A stretch of 64,000 nt of DNA from a virus: the IMG/VR virus record IMGVR_UViG_3300023184_000030, positions 62,001-126,000 of that record, one strand, 5' to 3'. Each line of letters opens with the position of its first letter. Position 1 is the first letter of the stretch. The translations under genes and the position numbers were made by a program. Of this stretch, positions 7,279 to 16,458 are shown one piece after another. Below the pieces are notes generated by a model. The model was not told the origin of the DNA and ran no database searches. It was given only the letters and a program-made list of their open reading frames with translations.

Positions 7279-9282
7279 TTATACCCCTGAAACTGTTATT
7301 TGATAAGCTGTTTGACTCGATAAAGATAAGCCAGCAAATTCTATTGTTCTTGCCGTTCCAGATCCCGTAACGGTTCCCTCGATAGTAATTCCTGCTGGAT
7401 AATAAATTAAGGTAGAAGTTACAAAGCTTGGGGAAGAAGCGAAGGTTACAGCCAATTCTATTTTAGTAACCCCACTATTAAAGGTTGCAGTTAATGCTGA
7501 GGTTGGTGATATATTAGCAGGTCCTGCAAGGTACGAGAAAAAAGGAAGAGTTGAATATAATGTTGCACTTACTATATAAATTCCACCCGAATTATAAACA
7601 TAAGAATTTGATGCAAATGTATTATATAAAACACCGCACTTAGTTCCTGATATATTACCTCCATATGCACTATAATAAACAGAAAACCATTTTCTGTTAC
7701 CCGCAGTAGAACCAACACCAGCTATATTCATTATAGTAAAATCCACATGGGAAGCTCCTAGAGCATTAGAAGATGTTAAATCCACAATCTGCGGATATAT
7801 CGAAGCGGGTGAATTTGAAAATGTATTTGATGTATTCAGTCCTAAGAATCTAATAAACTTGCTTTCAGTATCTATTCTAACTCTAAAGTTGATTGCCTCA
7901 TAGTTATTTAACATATTTAGCCATCCCCCATTATTATTACTTCCGCTTCCTCCAGTTGCTGGAGTCCACAGGCAAATTCCTATTGGATCGGAAGGTCCAA
8001 ATGTTGAAGGACTGATAACAAAATCAGTTCCGTTATTTGCATTTATCCTAGCTGTTGATGTTCCGTCTGAATAAATTGCACCTGGTATTATAGTGTACCA
8101 TTTAGTTGAAGCTACAGACAGTGCACTAGCGGTAACTGTTGGGGTAACCGGCTGAACCGGCTGTATTGAATTAATTCTCTTATTATAATAAACCTCTCCA
8201 TTAGCCTTCACATCAAATATAACTTCACTTGATGTATAGGCTAAGAATAATCTGGAAACATTACTGGATATTACGTTTGCTTTAAATCTTAGATTACCTA
8301 CGCCTGACTTAGTACTTTCTAACCAAAGAGGGGGAAGATCACTATTTAGGGTATTAGTAAAATCGAAAGCTATAGGCATCGTAAACACATTCCCTGAATA
8401 TGTGTTAGTGATATAACTTATGTTTCTATTGGACAGAAAAGAAGTACCTGCAGAAGAGAAATTTAATATAAATTTTCCTCCTGTCGTTACAGAAAGACCC
8501 TGATTTCCTGATAAGTTTAAATTAAAACCAGTAGATCTATATGTTGAATTCCCTCCTCCATTGGTAGTTGTAGAAAGCTTTAATTGTCCAAATGGTATAT
8601 CAAAAAATAACGAATCCCCATTTTTCCAAGAAAGACCATATTTCAAAGCAGCTGTTGTTAAAGTAGAAGTCCAATAAAATCTAGGGGTCTTTGTATTAAA
8701 TGAGGTAATTGCTGAATAACTACCCTTGGTAAATTCCATCAGATTTTTTCCAGTAGCTCCACCGTTTATTGCAATAACAGTCTTAGAATATTGCGGATTT
8801 GCAATCGGTCCAGCAGATAATGGATTATCGCTAAGTACTAAAGTGTAGCTGGATGGATTTACCGAAGTTAACGTGTACCCATTATATGCAGAATTACCTG
8901 CAGAGGTGGGGATATTAGAATAAACTCTAAATATGTCCTGCGAAAGGATTCCGAATCCGTATCCGTTCCATCCAGAGGAAGAAAATTGATAGATCTGATT
9001 ACCCGATCCTGTTCTTGTATTTAACCAGAAGTCATTATTAATATAGCCAGTTAATCCTGGATCAGTAGCTCCTATGGTCCAGATGCTACCTCTACTTCCC
9101 ATATCTCCATAAGAACCGACTGGGCCAGTTTGTCCGGATTCCCCCTGCGGACCCCGGTCTCCTATCTTTCCATAAGGACCACCACCAAAAGTTAATATAT
9201 CAGAAAAATTAGAGTTGACCTTGTCAGCTAAAACTTTTTGATTGTCCCCTTCTTCTATTCTTAGTAATTTTAAATCTGGCAT
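7279..9282 (-). CDS. Collagen-containing tail fibre protein, paralogue 2
   Basis: The 667-aa product has the same plan as its neighbours: KVNSNFSDILTFGGG, 11 Gly-X-Y triplets (residues 35-67), W68, then a NDFWLNTRTG module and a beta-rich body. After the shared N-terminal half, a region with WYTIIPGAIY and IGICLWTP resembles the corresponding part of paralogue 3 (WYFISRTSAT, VGIGLYND). These two are therefore more closely related to each other along their length. The C terminus (SFVTSTLIYYPAGITIEG and on) looks Ig-like. A late-promoter-like octamer lies 31 nt upstream. Confidence 0.8.
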   Translation of the reverse strand: MPDLKLLRIEEGDNQKVLADKVNSNFSDILTFGGGPYGKIGDRGPQGESGQTGPVGSYGDMGSRGSIWTIGATDPGLTGYINNDFWLNTRTGSGNQIYQFSSSGWNGYGFGILSQDIFRVYSNIPTSAGNSAYNGYTLTSVNPSSYTLVLSDNPLSAGPIANPQYSKTVIAINGGATGKNLMEFTKGSYSAITSFNTKTPRFYWTSTLTTAALKYGLSWKNGDSLFFDIPFGQLKLSTTTNGGGNSTYRSTGFNLNLSGNQGLSVTTGGKFILNFSSAGTSFLSNRNISYITNTYSGNVFTMPIAFDFTNTLNSDLPPLWLESTKSGVGNLRFKANVISSNVSRLFLAYTSSEVIFDVKANGEVYYNKRINSIQPVQPVTPTVTASALSVASTKWYTIIPGAIYSDGTSTARINANNGTDFVISPSTFGPSDPIGICLWTPATGGSGSNNNGGWLNMLNNYEAINFRVRIDTESKFIRFLGLNTSNTFSNSPASIYPQIVDLTSSNALGASHVDFTIMNIAGVGSTAGNRKWFSVYYSAYGGNISGTKCGVLYNTFASNSYVYNSGGIYIVSATLYSTLPFFSYLAGPANISPTSALTATFNSGVTKIELAVTFASSPSFVTSTLIYYPAGITIEGTVTGSGTARTIEFAGLSLSSQTAYQITVSGV

Positions 9283-9312
9283 CTTTTTCTATGGAATCTT
9301 AATAAGTTATTG

Positions 9313-9320
9313 TATATATC
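9313..9320 (-). promoter_or_regulatory. Late-promoter-like octamer GATATATA
   Basis: On the minus strand it is 31 nt upstream of the start of tail-fibre paralogue 2, overlapping the stop codon of paralogue 3. It would let paralogues 1 and 2 be expressed separately from the upstream giant genes. Confidence 0.45.
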
Positions 9321-10890
9321 AATAAGTGAAAGATCCCCCGGAACCTCCAGTAGATCCTATAGCACCAATCGATGAGTAAGGTGCATAAGCACGATAATAA
9401 ACTGTGGTTAAACCAGATCCTGTCATTCCCCTAGCAACAGTAAGTTCAACGGTTGGAGATAGGAAGGGTAATGTTACCTTAGTTACGCAAGAAGCTGAAG
9501 CCCCTGTTCCTACCCCAATAAACTTAAACCCCGAAGCTGATGTTGTTGGAGAATCTGAGCTATTATGAACCGTTATATCTATTGATTCCCCCATTCGAAG
9601 TCCTCCAGATCCACCCCATCCTAAATCAGAATCGTTATATAGGCCAATTCCGACATGTTGTCCCGAAACTATAGCCGGATTGATTATCATAGTATTTCCG
9701 TTATCTAAAGGGGACCCTACTGTTGCAGAAGTCCTAGAAATAAAATACCAATTTATTGCAGTAGCTCCTGAATAACCAATCGTTCCCGCACTAGTAGACG
9801 GATATGATATACTCTCCAATGTTTTATTCATTTTAAGCTTTCCCCTGGTTGAAAGCCAAACTTGATTTCCTGTAGAATTCTCTAGTGTTAAGTGATAAAC
9901 ACTTTGTGAAAGTGTGCTATATGTGTCACCTGTTCTTGTCGATCTGAATCCAGCTGTTCCTGATGGTGTTATCTGTGTATGTGGGGATGAAGATGCTACT
10001 GTTGCTATTGATTTAATAGGATCAAGGAAACCTCCAGATACCCCAGACACGTTAAGGTACTTACTTGTTACATTAAACTGTCCAGTTGAGCTAATATTAT
10101 ATCCACCAGTAGCATAGATGCCTGATCCTGATGTAGCTCCGTAATTTATATCTGTACCTTTTTGTGATTCCATCTTCAGAGAGGAAAACCCTGATTCAAA
10201 TCCTCCGGAAACACCAACATCTAAAGTACCACCAGGAACTCTTATACCTAATGAATTGTCTGTTGGTATAGGGGAAGGCCAATAGAAAAATGGATGCAAA
10301 GAGTAATCCGCTATGGTTCCATCTGCCAAGTCACTCCTAGAAAATTCTAAAAGAGGTGAATCATTCACGGTTGAATCTGTGGAAATAGAGAATTTAGAAA
10401 GCAATTCATTTATAACACCATTCTCTGGTGTAACATCACTTAATACGAATAAGTAATTCTTGGGCAATACCTGGGACATCTGTATAGCAGTACCAGTTCC
10501 TCCTACGTAGGTGCTACCTCCGTTATATGTAAAATTGTCTATCCTGAATAGATCTGCTCCTGATCTTATATTATATCCAGTGGAATTCCATCCAGTTAAT
10601 TCTAGGATGTATATGTCACTGCTTGTTGAATCTATCCAATAGTCTCCTTCCTGAGCTGATCCAGCAGGAGCTACAGAAGTAACGAACCATCTAGTTCCCC
10701 TTGCTCCATCTAATCCAGTAGGCCCAAAAGTTCCCGAATCTCCTATTGCTCCTCTGTCGCCAGTAGGGCCTAAAGTACCCTGACTTCCTCCGTGTATTTC
10801 CACGGTTTCGTCAAAGTTATTGTTCAGCTTATTTATTAGTTGGCTTTGGTTGTCGCTGTAATCTAAGGCCTGTATATTAGTATTTGGCAT
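9319..10890 (-). CDS. Collagen-containing tail fibre protein, paralogue 3
   Basis: The 523-aa product has the N-terminal KLNNNFDETVEIHGG, 11 Gly-X-Y triplets (35-67), W68, then GDYWIDSTSSD and a beta-rich body. It ends in a Gly/Ser-rich tail (IGAIGSTGGSGGSFTY). It is the shortest of the three paralogues. The identical triplet count and trailing Trp mean the three stalks could align in register, as separate homotrimers or one heterotrimer. It starts 3 bp after the 1846-aa tail gene ends. Confidence 0.8.
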   Translation of the reverse strand: MPNTNIQALDYSDNQSQLINKLNNNFDETVEIHGGSQGTLGPTGDRGAIGDSGTFGPTGLDGARGTRWFVTSVAPAGSAQEGDYWIDSTSSDIYILELTGWNSTGYNIRSGADLFRIDNFTYNGGSTYVGGTGTAIQMSQVLPKNYLFVLSDVTPENGVINELLSKFSISTDSTVNDSPLLEFSRSDLADGTIADYSLHPFFYWPSPIPTDNSLGIRVPGGTLDVGVSGGFESGFSSLKMESQKGTDINYGATSGSGIYATGGYNISSTGQFNVTSKYLNVSGVSGGFLDPIKSIATVASSSPHTQITPSGTAGFRSTRTGDTYSTLSQSVYHLTLENSTGNQVWLSTRGKLKMNKTLESISYPSTSAGTIGYSGATAINWYFISRTSATVGSPLDNGNTMIINPAIVSGQHVGIGLYNDSDLGWGGSGGLRMGESIDITVHNSSDSPTTSASGFKFIGVGTGASASCVTKVTLPFLSPTVELTVARGMTGSGLTTVYYRAYAPYSSIGAIGSTGGSGGSFTY

Positions 10891-10893
10891 TTT

Positions 10894-13800
10894 TTATATC
10901 TTAGCTATTCTTATATTAAACATTAAAGAGTAATAAAAACCAAATTCGGTTGGATATTCAAACTCATATATTAAATTAGTGATCGGCGTTAATTTATAGT
11001 TGTTATCTATAAAATATTCCAATTTATATCTATCACTAGAAAATAGATCGCCTCTAACTATTTCAGAATCGGGAATTGCTGCGTTTGCAATTTTCTTAAC
11101 ATAAAGATCAAATACGTCACCTCTGTATATAGGAGCAACGTTTAAATCGATATAAGTGTTGATATCATCATTTATTGATAGTGGATCGCCTACTCCAAAC
11201 TGTGATATTATATTATCGATAAAAACTTTCTTTATCCCTGAATTTAATAGGAATCTTCTAAGTATTCGATCTAATCTTATTATTCCTTTTATCTTTTTCT
11301 GTTTTGGAAAATTTTGCCAAACAACTTCTGCATTCGAGAATATCTTAAGGTCGAGCTTATTATAATCTACTCCAGAAAGGTATGGACCAACAGAGCCTAT
11401 ACCAGTTCCTGAATCTGCCTTACCTATTTCTTGAACGCTCTTGATAAAGCTGTCAATTCTAGAATTTAATCTACTTACATTTGTGCTACCTGTTGTTCTA
11501 GAAATCTGGAGAGTTATATAATTATTAGCCTGTATAGGATCAGGGGTCTGCATAACTTTAGAGCCAAAGAAAGTTTTATATTCTTTCATGGATCTTGTTC
11601 CTGCAACAGGTGATCCTGAATTACTACTAACATATCTGTCATAATATCCAGGATCCCATGAAGAAGAAAACAAATTAAAATTCTTTCTTGATATTGGGGT
11701 TAATCCTATTAAAGGATAAACTGGGCCTTCCGGATATGAGCTTGCAGCAGCCAATATATTAGATCCTTCTGAAACCTTGGTGTATCCTAGATTTCTTGAA
11801 ATACCAAAGTACTGTTTATCTGGTGCAAAATTACAGTTTCTGAAAGAAAGATCTATTGAATCAGATCCTATTAATGTGTCGGTCTTATCTCTGTCGAAAT
11901 GTATGACCTTTCTGAAGATTGGCTCGTATTCGCCCGAGTATCTGGTTAAAATAGAGGGTATTGTTGGATCTGGTGTTCTTATAGCATAACCAGTTTCTAC
12001 CCTTGCACCCTTTAAAATTCGAGGTCCGTTATACTCTTTAAAAACCAAAGATCCGCTAGGTTTAGTTATCTTAGTAGGTTTTTCGAAATAAAGCTCAAAA
12101 CCATTAGAAGTAAATATGGTTGATCCCGAAGTAGCGTCCTGTTGGTAGCTGGAGTATTTTATATAGGGTGAGCTTTTATTAAATTTATCTGCTATATAAG
12201 AAACAGAGCACCTCGAGAGTAATTCTTTATAATAGTTAGATCCACCTCCTATTTGTGTAACTGGCTTTCCCCTATATACAGAAGATGGTCCAACAGGAAC
12301 TGTCACGGGATTAGATGTAGAAAAGGGAATGGTAAATAAGTACGCTGATCCGGTAGCTACCTTTCCAAATTCTATAAAACTAGGACCAACCCCGGTTGGC
12401 CAAGGGTAAGTTGTTGATAAAGTTGAAACACTAAAACTTCCAGTACCAGTAGAGCTTGGACCTCCGGTAGCACCATCCGCATTGGGAACATATGTTGTGT
12501 GGATTTCCTCTCTTAGATCTGTATCATAATCAGAATTTTTTACTATGTTTATTACCCCAGTAGTTCTAGTTGTATTAACAACACTACCTGATACCAACGA
12601 AAGATCCAATGCAGCACTTAATTTTATATCGTCTACAGAATAAAACTTTTGTGAAGAAACCAGGGGAGACCTTAGTTTCTCTTTATCATTTAAAGTGTAA
12701 AGAAGCGTGTAATCTAAAATCGGATTACCCCCTGTTCCTCCGGTATAACCAAGATCAAAAGTTTTTTGATCCTTTATAACAAAGTCACAAACGAAAAGGA
12801 CAAACTTCTGCTGATCGTTTTCTATTACTTCGTATTTAACTGGAGCTTGTATAATTGTATTATCCTCAGGAATTGCTCTTAATATGGCAGAGAACTTATA
12901 ATCCTCGTAGCCTCTATAATATTTTATGTACCTGTCTGATTCAACAGATCCATCAAAAAAAGTATCAGATCTTTTTTTCAATACTATTTTACAACCTCTG
13001 AATATCGTCTCATAATATCCTGATGCTTCGTTATAAACAAGAGGAGTGAATAGCTCCTTGGTGTAAAATGAGGCATCACTAAATTCTAAAGCATAATCAG
13101 AGGGCTCCACAGTAAAGTATGAAGCTAAATATAAAGCATCATATGGGTCGGAGCTTCTAGCTTTATCTAAATCTATTTTATAAGGTAGATAACTATTCTG
13201 ATCGTTCATAAACTCTTTAGGAAAATCCCTAGGAGGTTGCTCAAGCAAAAACCATTCGTGAGTTAAATATTTAGGATCAGGAGTTATTCTTTCAAAACTT
13301 GGTGAAAAGTTAGTAGGGGAAAAAGCTGGGCTACTATTTAGCCTATATCGATTTCCTCTAGAATCTGTTCCCAGAGAAGATCCCCATTTACTTATATAAG
13401 GAACTATTTTTGATATATTAGCTCTCTGCGTTGTGAAATTCTCTTTCAGATATTCATATTCGGTATTAATCTTGCCGTAATAAAATACCTCTTCCTTTGT
13501 TGGATCTACATTCTTAGGATCTAGAAGAATCGCCTGTATGCCTATAAACCCATTAAAGGCTTCTAAGTCTCTTGTGTATCTGATGCCAGAATATGTAGTA
13601 GTAGAAGAAGAATAAATAACGTCAGAATATTGGGCAGGAAAGACAACGACATTTCCTGATGAAGAAGTTCTAGACTGAATGATATTTAATGCCGCAGATG
13701 ATTCGCTCAGATTTAAACTAGGATCGGAGACAGCAAACGAAGTATATCCAGTTGCGCCATAAAACAAATTACCGGCATTATAGATATTTCCAGTTGCACC

Positions 13801-16434
13801 ATAACTTATTTGTCCCCTTTCTACAAAGTATGGGACATTAGGTTTTATTACGTCATCCGTATTAGGTTTTATTTGGAAGTATTTATAAGTCTCCGGTGTT
13901 GGCGAATAGCTATAGTCAGAACTAAAGAAATCGAAATTAAATTCTTTGGTATCAAAGAAAGTAAATACCCCTAGATTTAAAGAAGCGGAATCGTATACAT
14001 TGAAAGATTGATCTGAACCTAAATTTATCCGAGAATATATGTCCTGTAGATTCAATACAAGCTTATATTGGAAATCATTAAAGCCTATAATCTTTCGGGT
14101 AACCGGATCTATCTCAGGATCATCAACATATTTATTAACTGAATCTATCATGGAAAATCCAGATTCTGTCTTAATATAATACCCTGCTAAAACCTGATTT
14201 GAATATTTGTTATCAAATACTATTCTATTGTTTCTATTTACCGTTCCGCCTACAAAGTTAATATTTTGCTTTATTTCTGAAGCATCCGTACCGTTAATCT
14301 TAATGTATCCAGGGTAGGAAAATGTTGAATACTCATTCCAACTGCTAGAAGTGTCGGGGGAATTTGTAAATTGGATACCCCCAGTTGGACCAGTAGATCC
14401 TACTATCGAATAATATGTATTATTATAAAGAACTATGTCATCAGATATGTAATTTGATTTATTATCCCACGCCCCCTTATATTTTTTAATAAATTCCGGA
14501 TAGTTATCAAATATTGATATAGAGTAAGAGTTATTACCATATAATCCTGAATTTTTAACTCTAATAATAGAGGATTCTTCAGAATTACCATAATCCATTG
14601 TTGAGGTATCAACATCAGAAAGAACAGAAGATAAAGCTAAAGCTATCTCAGCTGTTGTACCTGTAGATGCATTGAAATAATATGAATTTCCTGTTGAGTA
14701 ATAAGACCCTCCTGTCCATATCATCATCGAAGAATAATCAGCAGAACTTATTAAATCATATTTTCTTGATCCCTCCTTTCTTGATCCATTTGGCCAATAT
14801 AATTTAAAGGTTAAAGGTGTATTATTATCATACGCCTTTAGAAATTCTATCTCAGCGTAAGCTTTACCAGCTTCTACTGGTAAATCACCTTTAATAGTAA
14901 CAAGTTTATCGTCGCTTCCTGTGAAATTAAGTAGATCTATTGTTTGATTTTGAATTACTAATGATCCCGATGTTGCTCCTGTTGAGCCTGTTGCAGAGAA
15001 TTGTCCTGTCGTATAATCAAAGGGCCCATATGAATATTTAGGTTCGGAACCCCCATATCCACCATAATCTTCAGTTCTTTTTAAGTTATAGAAACTGTCA
15101 TTTTTATCAGTTAGATAGAACAATTTATTAGGATCCAATAGATTAACATTATCTGAGCCGGGTAAAAATCCAGTTGCGTTTTCATAGAATAATCTAATTC
15201 CAGATGTAGCACCTATCTTATATGGCTCATTGTTATAATAATATCCCACATTATCCCTCGAAGGTATCGGGGTGTTTTCATTTCCTGCTAAATTTCTGTA
15301 CTCGTAGAAAAATTCGCCATTAGTTCTGATTGTTGCAATGTCGTTTCGTGATACATACATTCCAACATACCTGTTTATAGTATATAAATCTGAATCAGCA
15401 TCATCAAAGAAGAATTCCAGGTTTAATAAATTGGGACATATTATACCATTTCTAGAAAATCCTGAAGTTATATAATCTTCTAAATCTATCATAGGGTCAG
15501 ATTTAGCAGATGAAAGATATTGATTTAAAAGTTCACCCTTTCTCGTATAGATCCCATCAGATACGCTGGCTCCCTTATAGTAAGTATATGAATTATATCC
15601 CCAACTTACCTCCAATGGTGAATTGGAAAATTGCTTATTATTAAATATCGATCTTATGTATTTACCAATTTTGGTATTTTCTCTAAGATCAAATGTCTTT
15701 ATAGCAGTTGCGTTATTTAATATCTTATTTTTAAAAGTAGAAGATACATCATTTACAAGTGGAAGATTTTCCAATTCAGCATAAACAGCAACCTTACCTG
15801 TACCACTTATTATACTATAGGTTGTGTTGTTTGTGTTACCTTGAAATATTTGACCGTCATAGTAATAAATATCATTACCTGAAGTATCCTTACCGTATGC
15901 AATCTTAAATTCAGATGCAGTATCATAATCTGCAATCACCTTATAACTCTTAGTAGCATCTATCTGTGTTACGTTTGTTGAATATGAATAGTCCAGAGGA
16001 TTATCCAGCTTAAATATAACGAAAAAATCAGGTATCTCATTTTTAATCCATATCGGAGCAAAGTAGCTAAAATCCTCAGGATAGTTTTTATCTATTAAGG
16101 CAGAAGCACCGCTTGCGTAGAAGAAATCATATTGATCAGAGAAATATTGTGCTGGTTCATTTTCTCCATTTGTGAATTTCCCAACCTGAAATATTATATC
16201 ATTAGAGATTTTACCGTCGGAGAAAAAAGTAGAGACGTCGCTGGCATAGGAATTCTCTCCTGTTACCGTGTATTTTTTAAATGCGTCGTTGCTCAAAGTA
16301 TTATTAACGTCCATTGAGTTAAACCAAACTCCACCTTGAGAATCTATAGAAATTTTAAAATTTCCAGTCAATTTTGGATTTGTTCTGATAACAGAAAAAG
16401 AAGAATTATAATCAAAAAGTCTGGATTGAGACAT
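10894..16434 (-). CDS. Giant tail/baseplate structural protein (1846 aa)
   Basis: This is the largest gene in the window. The product starts MSQSRLFDYNSSFSVIRTNP and continues KLTGNFKISIDSQGG, with beta-rich, Tyr/Ser/Asp-rich sequence throughout and no enzyme motif. Many loops carry short Gly/Thr motifs (SATGSTGATSG, GSTGPTGG, SYGATGN, GYTGGTGG, DGATGG). The very C terminus (FYYSLMFNIRIAKI) looks like a final packed strand. Position next to the fibres and other tail genes points to a distal tail part, such as an enlarged baseplate periphery or fibre-docking protein. No T4 homologue is evident by eye. Confidence 0.6.
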   Translation of the reverse strand: MSQSRLFDYNSSFSVIRTNPKLTGNFKISIDSQGGVWFNSMDVNNTLSNDAFKKYTVTGENSYASDVSTFFSDGKISNDIIFQVGKFTNGENEPAQYFSDQYDFFYASGASALIDKNYPEDFSYFAPIWIKNEIPDFFVIFKLDNPLDYSYSTNVTQIDATKSYKVIADYDTASEFKIAYGKDTSGNDIYYYDGQIFQGNTNNTTYSIISGTGKVAVYAELENLPLVNDVSSTFKNKILNNATAIKTFDLRENTKIGKYIRSIFNNKQFSNSPLEVSWGYNSYTYYKGASVSDGIYTRKGELLNQYLSSAKSDPMIDLEDYITSGFSRNGIICPNLLNLEFFFDDADSDLYTINRYVGMYVSRNDIATIRTNGEFFYEYRNLAGNENTPIPSRDNVGYYYNNEPYKIGATSGIRLFYENATGFLPGSDNVNLLDPNKLFYLTDKNDSFYNLKRTEDYGGYGGSEPKYSYGPFDYTTGQFSATGSTGATSGSLVIQNQTIDLLNFTGSDDKLVTIKGDLPVEAGKAYAEIEFLKAYDNNTPLTFKLYWPNGSRKEGSRKYDLISSADYSSMMIWTGGSYYSTGNSYYFNASTGTTAEIALALSSVLSDVDTSTMDYGNSEESSIIRVKNSGLYGNNSYSISIFDNYPEFIKKYKGAWDNKSNYISDDIVLYNNTYYSIVGSTGPTGGIQFTNSPDTSSSWNEYSTFSYPGYIKINGTDASEIKQNINFVGGTVNRNNRIVFDNKYSNQVLAGYYIKTESGFSMIDSVNKYVDDPEIDPVTRKIIGFNDFQYKLVLNLQDIYSRINLGSDQSFNVYDSASLNLGVFTFFDTKEFNFDFFSSDYSYSPTPETYKYFQIKPNTDDVIKPNVPYFVERGQISYGATGNIYNAGNLFYGATGYTSFAVSDPSLNLSESSAALNIIQSRTSSSGNVVVFPAQYSDVIYSSSTTTYSGIRYTRDLEAFNGFIGIQAILLDPKNVDPTKEEVFYYGKINTEYEYLKENFTTQRANISKIVPYISKWGSSLGTDSRGNRYRLNSSPAFSPTNFSPSFERITPDPKYLTHEWFLLEQPPRDFPKEFMNDQNSYLPYKIDLDKARSSDPYDALYLASYFTVEPSDYALEFSDASFYTKELFTPLVYNEASGYYETIFRGCKIVLKKRSDTFFDGSVESDRYIKYYRGYEDYKFSAILRAIPEDNTIIQAPVKYEVIENDQQKFVLFVCDFVIKDQKTFDLGYTGGTGGNPILDYTLLYTLNDKEKLRSPLVSSQKFYSVDDIKLSAALDLSLVSGSVVNTTRTTGVINIVKNSDYDTDLREEIHTTYVPNADGATGGPSSTGTGSFSVSTLSTTYPWPTGVGPSFIEFGKVATGSAYLFTIPFSTSNPVTVPVGPSSVYRGKPVTQIGGGSNYYKELLSRCSVSYIADKFNKSSPYIKYSSYQQDATSGSTIFTSNGFELYFEKPTKITKPSGSLVFKEYNGPRILKGARVETGYAIRTPDPTIPSILTRYSGEYEPIFRKVIHFDRDKTDTLIGSDSIDLSFRNCNFAPDKQYFGISRNLGYTKVSEGSNILAAASSYPEGPVYPLIGLTPISRKNFNLFSSSWDPGYYDRYVSSNSGSPVAGTRSMKEYKTFFGSKVMQTPDPIQANNYITLQISRTTGSTNVSRLNSRIDSFIKSVQEIGKADSGTGIGSVGPYLSGVDYNKLDLKIFSNAEVVWQNFPKQKKIKGIIRLDRILRRFLLNSGIKKVFIDNIISQFGVGDPLSINDDINTYIDLNVAPIYRGDVFDLYVKKIANAAIPDSEIVRGDLFSSDRYKLEYFIDNNYKLTPITNLIYEFEYPTEFGFYYSLMFNIRIAKI

Positions 16435-16458
16435 ATTCTAAGCTCGTATTATGTTTTA

